This document shows positions 58,779-64,000 of a stretch of DNA of 64,000 nt, piece after piece. The translations under genes and the position numbers were made by a program. The first letter of the stretch is position 1. Every line of letters starts with the position of its first letter. Source of the DNA: Rhodobacterales bacterium RIFCSPHIGHO2_02_FULL_62_130 (GTDB lineage Bacteria > Pseudomonadota > Alphaproteobacteria > Rhodobacterales > Rhodobacteraceae); NCBI GenBank assembly GCA_001828855.1, contig MHZT01000051.1:124001-188000 (forward strand). The letters are read 5' to 3'. The notes under the pieces were generated by a model. The model made no database searches. It was given only the letters and a program-made list of their open reading frames with translations, and had not been told where the DNA came from.

Positions 58779-59174
58779 ATGACCGATCCGATCATGGTTG
58801 AGGCCGAAGGGCCGCAGGTGATTGCGGGCGAAGATGCCGTGGTGGCGGTGCCGTCGGGGCAGGACGTTCGCCTGCTGGAGGTGGTGCTGAATGCACCCGG
58901 TCCTGACGGGGTTGCGGCGCGGTTCCGCTTTGTTGCCCCTGCAATTGCCAAGGATGGCGGCGAGATCGATTTCGAAACCGCCAGCGCCGATATGGCGCAT
59001 CTGTGCCAGACCTACGCGCTGCCAAAACTGGCCGAACTGGGGCCGGTTCCGACGCAAATCATCATCTCGTTCTCGGATCGCGCCGTGCCGTTTGGCGAGG
59101 CCGCGCCCGATGCCACGCAGTTTTTCGAAGCCTACCGCGTCGAAGGCGACGCCTGCATATGGGAGGCGTTTTGA
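58779..59174 (+). CDS. DUF6497-like small protein between pccB and pccA
   Basis: 131-residue soluble acidic protein starting MTDPIMVEAEGPQVIAGEDAV. Conserved-looking parts are VPSGQDVRLLEVVLNAPGPDGVAARFRFVAPAI, DFETASADMAHLCQTYALPKLAELGPVPTQIIISFSDRAVPFGEAAPDATQFFEAYRVEGDACIWEAF. The pattern fits a Rhodobacteraceae family I recall as DUF6497, without a known function. A TTG at 58731 is an alternative start. It follows pccB by 54 bp and is likely in the same transcript. Confidence 0.78.
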   Translation: MTDPIMVEAEGPQVIAGEDAVVAVPSGQDVRLLEVVLNAPGPDGVAARFRFVAPAIAKDGGEIDFETASADMAHLCQTYALPKLAELGPVPTQIIISFSDRAVPFGEAAPDATQFFEAYRVEGDACIWEAF

Positions 59175-59376
59175 TGCGGACACAAAATCTAGCGCAGGCC
59201 CAAAGCTTGGCCTGTCGGGCTGATGTAGCGATGCCACAGGCAGGGGCATTGGGCATTTTTGCGTGTCAATCCGGTGCTTTGTCGGCTATTGTTCACGCAG
59301 GCCCAAGCGATTTGGCCTATGTCTCGCAATGGGGGCCGGCACAAGGCACGGCTCTCCAAGAAAATAGGAGTCGAGG

Positions 59377-59514
59377 ATGTCGAGCACCAAAATCACCGTT
59401 CTGGCACTTTGCATGGTTGCCGTCGTGGCAGCATGCGCCAAGAAAGAAGAAGTCGTCTACGTTGACGAACCGGCGGTCACCGTCGAGCCGACCGACACCG
59501 GCAAATACAAGTAA
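59377..59514 (+). CDS. Micro-lipoprotein 1 with C-terminal TGKYK
   Basis: 45-residue protein: signal and lipobox MSSTKITVLALCMVAVVAAC, then a short acidic stretch AKKEEVVYVDEPAVTVEPTD and the end TGKYK. AGGAG lies 7-11 bp upstream of the ATG. It is a paralogue of the gene at 59677. The mature lipopeptide would be only about 26 residues. A hairpin follows (59519-59560). The preceding 200 bp (59175-59376) holds no gene I can support and probably its promoter. Confidence 0.78.
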   Translation: MSSTKITVLALCMVAVVAACAKKEEVVYVDEPAVTVEPTDTGKYK

Positions 59515-59518
59515 TCCG

Positions 59519-59560
59519 AAGGGGCGGGCATATCGGGCCGCGCAGGCTCGGCCCGCCCTT
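59519..59560 (+). terminator. Terminator after micro-lipoprotein 1
   Basis: GGGCGGGC / GCCCGCCC stem, extended by AA/TT, with a 21-nt inner loop, followed by TTTCC. Confidence 0.65.
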
Positions 59561-59676
59561 TCCATCCTTGCCGCGGGGCAAGCAGATTTCCCCGTCGGGT
59601 CCGCCTACCTGTTTGCCACTGGGCGAAGCTTTGCTTATTCTGCCGCGACACGCACCGTGTCATACTGGAGAATAAC

Positions 59677-59802
59677 ATGCGGACCACTGCCCTTATCGCC
59701 ATGCTGGCTCTTGCCACCGTCGCAGCTTGCTCGAAGCCCGCGCCCGAGCCTGAAGTTGCACCGCTGTCGGTCGAACCGGCACAAACCGGCAAATACAAAT
59801 AA
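59677..59802 (+). CDS. Micro-lipoprotein 2 with C-terminal TGKYK
   Basis: 41-residue protein: lipoprotein signal MRTTALIAMLALATVAAC, then SKPAPEPEVAPLSVEPAQ and TGKYK. GGAG lies 7-10 bp upstream. Like its neighbour it has a Pro/Glu/Val-rich middle (VEP-T/Q) and the same last five residues. It has its own terminator. Function unknown; members of this kind may be stress-responsive outer-membrane lipopeptides, but that is a guess. Confidence 0.78.
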   Translation: MRTTALIAMLALATVAACSKPAPEPEVAPLSVEPAQTGKYK

Positions 59803-59808
59803 TCAAAC

Positions 59809-59835
59809 GGGGCAGGCCCCGTATGGGTCTGCCCC
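59809..59835 (+). terminator. Terminator after micro-lipoprotein 2
   Basis: GGGGCAG / CTGCCCC, 7-bp stem with a 13-nt loop that includes GCCCC, followed by ATTTGG. It lies 6 bp past the stop. Confidence 0.68.
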
Positions 59836-59868
59836 ATTTGGCCGCCTGCCCGTTGGGATGGTGGCATC

Positions 59869-60273
59869 ATGCTGAAACATCGCGGCTTTCCGGGGCGTCT
59901 TCCCGGCACAGATTTCCAATTCACGATCCGTCGCGCCAACGTCAAAGGCGGCGCAACCAAGATCATCAAGCGTGAGCGGTTCAAGGATCGCAAGCACGCC
60001 GACCGCATGGCCGATCAGGGCTTTATGGCGGCGCTTTGGGAACATTTCGGCGAAGAAACCTTTGAACGCGGCAATCTGGACGCAGGGCGTCTGTCGTGGC
60101 TGTTTGGCCGCGAAGTGGTTGCCGCCGAAGACCCCTTTGATCCTACGTCTTATGAGGCGCTGCTGCGGATCGACCTTAAACGCGCGCAGGTGTCGTTCCC
60201 TTCGGTTTTTGCCGAAGATGCCGAGCCAATGGATTTCGGCGATTGGGACGATGAAGACGGGGACGAGGACTAG
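59869..60273 (+). CDS. Hypothetical protein between pccB and pccA
   Basis: 134-residue soluble protein with a basic N-terminal half (MLKHRGFPGRLPGTDFQFTIRRANVKGGATKIIKRERFKDRKHADRMADQGFMAALWEHFG) and a very acidic C-terminus (EDAEPMDFGDWDDEDGDED). I do not recognise a domain. The codon pattern is like that of its neighbours, so it is a real gene. A strong terminator lies 174 bp downstream. Confidence 0.72.
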   Translation: MLKHRGFPGRLPGTDFQFTIRRANVKGGATKIIKRERFKDRKHADRMADQGFMAALWEHFGEETFERGNLDAGRLSWLFGREVVAAEDPFDPTSYEALLRIDLKRAQVSFPSVFAEDAEPMDFGDWDDEDGDED

Positions 60274-60604
60274 GCATGTTTCCGCGCACCCCCATAGCGA
60301 TCTGGCAGGAATTCGCGCAGGGCAAAACCCATGCGGATGAAGGCTTTGCCATGGGGCGGCGGGTCAGCAATGATACAGTGGTGATTGGCGGATTGAAGCT
60401 TTGCGCGACCGTCCCGTTTGCCTGTTACCCTTTCCCTTCAAACTGGCCCGATCCGGCGCGGATCGGGTCATTTTTTTCGGGTTTTTCGGCCTCATTGCGG
60501 CGGGTTGTTGCCAGTGTCGTGAATGACTGCTTTTTTCAGTTTGCTTCGGCGCTGGTTGCTGTAGAATCCTTTCTCAGAACAACAAGCAAACGAGGCAGTT
60601 GCAC
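60274..60604 (+). other. 331-bp gap with a terminator; first half coding-like
   Basis: A frame from ATG 60276 reads MFPRTPIAIWQEFAQGKTH..., with reasonable codon use, but it passes straight through the terminator at 60447-60478 and then antisense-like filler up to 60935, so it is not accepted as a gene. The part after the terminator should hold the promoter of the glycine-zipper lipoprotein (TAGAAT near 60563 is a possible -10). Confidence 0.5.
60447..60478 (+). terminator. Strong intrinsic terminator
   Basis: 8-bp stem CCCGATCC / GGATCGGG with a GGCGC loop, followed by TCATTTTTTT. Confidence 0.9.
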
Positions 60605-60808
60605 ATGCGGAAAACTCTTATCCTTCTCGCTCTTCTCAGCACGCCGCTGGCGGGCTGCATGGGCGCAAGCCCCACGGCAACCTGCGCGGGCGCAGGCGCT
60701 GTTGGTGGCGCAGCTTTGGGCTCGCTCACTGATAACAATCTGGCCGAATCGGCTTTGGTCGGCGGCATCATCGGTGCTGTTGCAGGCGAAAACGGCGCTT
60801 GCGGCTGA
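60605..60808 (+). CDS. Small glycine-zipper lipoprotein
   Basis: 67 residues: lipoprotein signal MRKTLILLALLSTPLAGC, then MGASPTATCAGAGAVGGAALGSLTDNNLAESALVGGIIGAVAGENGACG, a glycine-zipper-like segment (GAGAVGGAALG; VGGIIGAVAG) and two extra Cys. Such proteins insert into or cross-link the outer membrane; exact role unknown. Terminated at 60842-60880 before pccA. Confidence 0.8.
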   Translation: MRKTLILLALLSTPLAGCMGASPTATCAGAGAVGGAALGSLTDNNLAESALVGGIIGAVAGENGACG

Positions 60809-60841
60809 TATCGCGCTAACGCGCACTGAATTTTCGTCATT

Positions 60842-60880
60842 GGCCGGTCGGGGTGCGTCCCCGTCCGGCCTTTTCTATTT
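60842..60880 (+). terminator. Terminator between the glycine-zipper lipoprotein gene and pccA
   Basis: GGCCGGTCGGGG-TGCGT-CCCCGTCCGGCC, a 12-position stem with one T-T mismatch, followed by TTTTCTATTT. Confidence 0.88.
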
Positions 60881-60916
60881 CTACGCCCCGGCCCGGGCAT
60901 CTGGAGGAAAAGAGCC

Positions 60917-62920
60917 ATGTTCAAGAAGATCCTGATCGCAAACCGGGGCGAAATCGCCTGCCGCGTCATCAAATCGGCGCGGAAAATGGGGATCAAGACC
61001 GTGGCGGTCTATTCCGATGCCGACCGCAACGCGCTGCATGTGAAAATGGCGGATGAGGCCGTGCATATCGGCGCATCCCCCGCCGCCCAGTCCTATATCG
61101 TGATCGACAAGATCATGGACGCTATCCGCCAGACCGGAGCCGAGGCGGTGCATCCGGGCTATGGGTTCCTGTCTGAAAACATGAACTTCGCCGCCGCATT
61201 GGAGGCCGAGGGCGTGGTTTTCGTTGGCCCGCCGTCGCCTGCGATCGAGGCGATGGGCGACAAGATCACTTCGAAGAAAATCGCGCAAGAGGCGGGGGTC
61301 AGCACCGTTCCGGGCCATATGGGCCTGATCGCCGACGCGGAAGAGGCGGTGAAGATCGCCACGCAAATCGGCTATCCAGTGATGATCAAGGCCAGCGCGG
61401 GCGGTGGTGGCAAGGGCATGCGGATCGCATGGGATGACGCCGAAGCGCGGGAAGGCTTTCAGTCGTCCAAGAACGAGGCTGCGGCCTCCTTTGGCGATGA
61501 CCGGATTTTCATCGAGAAATTCGTGACCCAACCCCGCCATATCGAAATTCAGGTTCTGGCCGACAAGCACGGCAACTGCGTCTACCTGCATGAACGCGAG
61601 TGCAGCATCCAGCGCCGGAACCAGAAGGTGATCGAAGAGGCACCCTCGCCGTTTCTGGACGATGCGACGCGAAAGGCGATGGGCGAACAGGCCTGCGCCT
61701 TGGCCAAGGCGGTGGGCTATACATCCGCCGGCACGGTGGAATTCATCGTCGACGGCAATCGCAACTTCTACTTCCTTGAGATGAACACCCGCCTTCAGGT
61801 GGAACATCCCGTCACCGAACTGATCACCGGCGTCGATCTGGTCGAACAGATGATCCGCGTGGCCAATGGCGAGCCGCTGCCCTTCAAGCAGGAAGACCTG
61901 AAGATCAACGGATGGGCGATGGAAAGCCGCCTTTACGCCGAAGATCCCTACCGCAACTTCCTGCCCTCGATTGGCCGCCTGACCCGCTATCGCCCGCCCG
62001 TCGAAGGCACGACGCCGCGCGGAGGGATCGTTCGCAACGACACCGGCGTGTTCGAAGGGGGCGAGATTTCGATGTTCTACGACCCGATGATCGCCAAGCT
62101 TTGCACCTGGGGTCCGACCCGTCACGCCGCGATTGAAGAAATGCGGCTGGCTTTGGACACGTTCGAAGTCGAAGGCATCGGCCATAACCTGCCATTCGTC
62201 GGCGCTGTGATGGACCACCCGCGCTTTGTCTCCGGCAACATCACCACCGCCTTTATTGCCGAGGAATATCCCGAAGGCTTCCAGGGGGCGACGCTGGATG
62301 ACGACACCTTGCGCCGTGTGGCGGCCAGTGCGGCGGCGATGAACCGGGTCGCGGAAATCCGGCGCACCCGTATTAGCGGCACGATGGACAACCACGAACG
62401 CCGCGTGGGCGATGATTGGGTGGTGTCGCTGCAAGGTGTTGAATATGTGATGAAAATTGATGCCGATCAAACCGGCTCGACGGTGCATTTTGCCGATGGC
62501 ACCGCCGTTCGGGTGGCGTCCGACTGGGTGCCGGGCCAGCCTTTGGCAAGCCTGATGATCGACACTGTGCCAGTGGTGATGAAGGTCGCCAAGATCAGCG
62601 GCGGCTTCCGTTTGCGCCTGCGCGGAGCGGATCTGAAGGTGCATGTCCGCACGCCGCGTCAGGCCGAACTGGCCAAGCTGATGCTGGAAAAACTGCCGCC
62701 GGACACCTCGAAATTCCTGCTCTGCCCGATGCCCGGTCTGATCGCCAAGATCATGGTCGATGTCGGTGACGAGGTGCAGGAAGGGCAGGCTTTGGCCACC
62801 GTCGAGGCGATGAAAATGGAGAACATCCTGAAGGCGGAACGCAAAGGCGTGGTCAAGGCGATCAAGGCCAGCGCGGGCAGCAGCCTGAAGGTGGACGAAG
62901 TGATTATGGAGTTCGAATAA
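60917..62920 (+). CDS. pccA: Propionyl-CoA carboxylase alpha (biotin carboxylase/carrier) subunit
   Basis: 667-residue subunit. Biotin carboxylase domain (1-450): KILIANRGEIACRVIKSARKMGIKTVAVYSDAD, VMIKASAGGGGKGMRIAWD (ATP-grasp Gly-rich loop), ERECSIQRRNQKVIEEAPSP and FYFLEMNTRLQVEHPVTELITGVDLVEQMI. After a BT domain, the biotin carrier ends with LATVEAMKMENILKAERKGVVKAI, carrying the biotinyl Lys. AGGAAAAGAG lies upstream. It is separated from pccB by 2.2 kb and at least three terminators, so it needs its own promoter. Biotin supply links it to bioMNY at 38-40 kb. Confidence 0.97.
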   Translation: MFKKILIANRGEIACRVIKSARKMGIKTVAVYSDADRNALHVKMADEAVHIGASPAAQSYIVIDKIMDAIRQTGAEAVHPGYGFLSENMNFAAALEAEGVVFVGPPSPAIEAMGDKITSKKIAQEAGVSTVPGHMGLIADAEEAVKIATQIGYPVMIKASAGGGGKGMRIAWDDAEAREGFQSSKNEAAASFGDDRIFIEKFVTQPRHIEIQVLADKHGNCVYLHERECSIQRRNQKVIEEAPSPFLDDATRKAMGEQACALAKAVGYTSAGTVEFIVDGNRNFYFLEMNTRLQVEHPVTELITGVDLVEQMIRVANGEPLPFKQEDLKINGWAMESRLYAEDPYRNFLPSIGRLTRYRPPVEGTTPRGGIVRNDTGVFEGGEISMFYDPMIAKLCTWGPTRHAAIEEMRLALDTFEVEGIGHNLPFVGAVMDHPRFVSGNITTAFIAEEYPEGFQGATLDDDTLRRVAASAAAMNRVAEIRRTRISGTMDNHERRVGDDWVVSLQGVEYVMKIDADQTGSTVHFADGTAVRVASDWVPGQPLASLMIDTVPVVMKVAKISGGFRLRLRGADLKVHVRTPRQAELAKLMLEKLPPDTSKFLLCPMPGLIAKIMVDVGDEVQEGQALATVEAMKMENILKAERKGVVKAIKASAGSSLKVDEVIMEFE

Positions 62921-62970
62921 CCCATGATGCAACGGGTGGGCGGGCAAAACGACGTGATGCCTAGACAGAT

Positions 62971-62985
62971 GTTCATCATTTGTTC
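62971..62985 (+). promoter_or_regulatory. LexA (SOS) box of the alphaproteobacterial type
   Basis: GTTC-ATCATTT-GTTC is an exact match to GTTC-N7-GTTC, the LexA direct repeat of alphaproteobacteria, 42 bp upstream of a Y-family polymerase gene. It is the only such site I noticed in an intergenic region of the window. Confidence 0.82.
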
Positions 62986-63026
62986 TAATTCGGGGGTGTC
63001 TTCGCGCAACCCCGAGTCGTCCCGTC

Positions 63027-64000
63027 ATGTCCCTTCGCGTCTCGACCCTGTTTTTCGACATGAACAGCTTTTACGCCTCGGTCGCGCAGGCCGAGGAGCC
63101 TGCTCTGCTGGGGCGTCCGGTGGGGGTGCTGACAACAGATGCGCCGGGGGCGGCCTGCATTGCGGCCAGCATCGACGCCAAACGTCTTGGGGTCGGGATG
63201 GGAACGCGGCAGGACGAGGCCCGCAAGCTTTGCCCCGGCATCGTCTTCCGTGCGGTCAAGCACGATGTCTGCGTGCGCTATCATCATGCGATTTTGCGCG
63301 CGGTGGAAACCGTGGTGCCTGTGCATCGGATCTGGTCGATCGACGAATGTTCGTGCCTGCTGACGGGGACCGAGCAGGAACTCGAACGCGCGCTGGAACT
63401 GGGGCGTGCCTTGCAGGCGGCGGTGCTGGCCCAAGTCAGTCCGGCTTTGAGATGTTCGGTCGGGTTGGGGCCGACGCGGCTTTTGGCCAAAGTGGCGGCG
63501 GGCTTGGAAAAACCGGGCGGGCTGCATTGGCTTTTGCCGCATATCCTGCCCGACCGGATCGCGCATCTGCCACTGGATGGCTTGCCGGGGATTTCATGGC
63601 GGATGAAGGCGCGGCTGGAGGCGGCAGGGATCACCAGTGTTCGGGCGCTGTATGCTTTGGACCCAAGACGCGCGCGCATCATCTGGGGCAGCGTTTCGGG
63701 CGAGCGTTTTCTGCGCGAATTGCAGGGCGAAACCGTGGTCTGGCCGGAAACGCGGCGGGGCATGATCGGCCATGGGCAGGTGTTGACGGCAGACAACAAG
63801 ACGGTCGAGGGCGCGCGGCTGGTCGCACGGCGTTTGCTGGTCAAGGCCGCCGCGCGTCTGCGGCGCGAGGGGTTTCTAGCGCGCAGCCTGCATCTGTCGC
63901 TGCGCTTGGGCAATGGCGGGCGCCCGCAAGCAGAAGGCCAGATCAAACCCACGCAAGACACGTTCTTTCTGTTGCAAACGCTGGATCGCTATTGGGACAA
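63027..64000 (+). CDS. Y-family DNA polymerase (5' part, cut by window edge)
   Basis: Translesion polymerase; 324 residues are visible and the frame is open at the right edge. Catalytic carboxylates: D11 in TLFFDMNSFYASVAQAEEPALLGRPVGV, and D106/E107 in RIWSIDECSCLL. The palm continues with GLGPTRLLAKVAAGLEKPGGL, the thumb has the HhH-like DGLPGISWRMKARLEAAGITSVRALYAL, and little-finger sequence begins at about 245 (MIGHGQVLTADNKTVEGARLVARRLLVKAAARLRREG). The DMNSFYASV motif is nearer UmuC than DinB; the rest looks DinB-like, so I give no symbol. SOS control is indicated by the LexA box. Confidence 0.88.
   Translation, partial: MSLRVSTLFFDMNSFYASVAQAEEPALLGRPVGVLTTDAPGAACIAASIDAKRLGVGMGTRQDEARKLCPGIVFRAVKHDVCVRYHHAILRAVETVVPVHRIWSIDECSCLLTGTEQELERALELGRALQAAVLAQVSPALRCSVGLGPTRLLAKVAAGLEKPGGLHWLLPHILPDRIAHLPLDGLPGISWRMKARLEAAGITSVRALYALDPRRARIIWGSVSGERFLRELQGETVVWPETRRGMIGHGQVLTADNKTVEGARLVARRLLVKAAARLRREGFLARSLHLSLRLGNGGRPQAEGQIKPTQDTFFLLQTLDRYWD

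Noticed and set aside
57141-59249. 702-codon minus-strand frame opposite pccB
   Set aside because: Antisense shadow; translation is His/Arg-rich with no domain, while pccB on the other strand is complete.
59003-59875. 290-codon plus-strand frame spanning the micro-lipoproteins
   Set aside because: Low-complexity translation; it crosses two terminators and conflicts with the two lipoproteins, which have ribosome sites and lipoboxes.
60276-60935. 219-codon plus-strand frame after the hypothetical gene
   Set aside because: Crosses a strong intrinsic terminator and overlaps the glycine-zipper lipoprotein in another frame. Only the first ~55 codons look coding and no family is visible.
60881-63061. 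726-codon minus-strand frame opposite pccA
   Set aside because: Antisense shadow of pccA.
1-64000. CRISPR arrays, insertion sequences, prophage, toxin-antitoxin or restriction genes
   Set aside because: Looked for regularly spaced repeats, transposase or integrase motifs and paired small ORFs of these kinds; none seen.

Overview
The window is a GC-rich stretch of an alphaproteobacterial chromosome, almost certainly from a Rhodobacteraceae/Paracoccaceae member (Rhodobacter, Gemmobacter, Tabrizicola or similar). The supporting genes are GcrA, the divergent PutR/PutA pair with a PutA lacking the N-terminal DNA-binding domain, a PccR-type (ScfR) regulator beside propionyl-CoA carboxylase, bioMNY, choXWV/betIBA, and an alphaproteobacterial LexA box (GTTC-N7-GTTC). 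Genes are dense and on both strands. No insertion sequence, prophage or CRISPR array was seen.

Layout. 1-8.4 kb: start of rimO (cut by the left edge), an AsmA-like protein, gcrA, an RraB-like small protein, guanine deaminase, MgtE, 5-formyl-THF cyclo-ligase and a sulfotransferase-like protein. 8.4-21.7 kb: a Flp/Tad pilus locus, all on the minus strand from two Flp prepilins (20.4 kb) through cpaB, cpaC, ompA, cpaE, cpaF, tadB, tadC, two TPR lipoproteins and a prepilin peptidase to an AAA ATPase; a lytic transglycosylase lies divergently upstream. Internal hairpins split this locus into pilin, secretin/OmpA and motor segments. The pseudopilin genes tadE/F/G are not in the window.

21.7-30.5 kb: acetyltransferase, 3-oxoacid CoA-transferase (scoAB), tRNA-Leu(UAA), putR/putA, a rhomboid protease preceded by a short broken-looking coding stretch, an inositol monophosphatase and an outer-membrane beta-barrel protein. 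30.5-36.1 kb: a marR-emrA-emrB efflux operon, divergent metR/metF sharing a MetR box, and aroQ. 36.1-43.1 kb: an AMP-ligase/thiolase pair facing the biotin importer bioY-bioN-bioM, then a GABA-type aminotransferase and dprA. 43.3-46.9 kb: topA and an unrecognised periplasmic protein.

46.9-53.6 kb: choline uptake (choXWV) divergent from choline-to-glycine-betaine oxidation (betIBA), with a BetI-like operator between. 53.7-62.9 kb: a YdcH-family gene behind a perfect FNR box, pccR with its own duplicated TTTGCAAA sites, two transporter-type genes, then pccB and pccA separated by six kinds of small gene, including two tandem paralogous micro-lipoproteins ending in TGKYK. The right edge cuts a Y-family DNA polymerase gene with a LexA box.

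The most unusual non-coding signal is a dispersed element of about 37 bp (core GGATATTT..GC.AAGAGGAT, with an AGTATTTGAGCCAAGATG variant). It sits just past the 3' end of at least six genes, nearly always in the sense of that gene, and at topA it forms a perfect 35-bp inverted pair.
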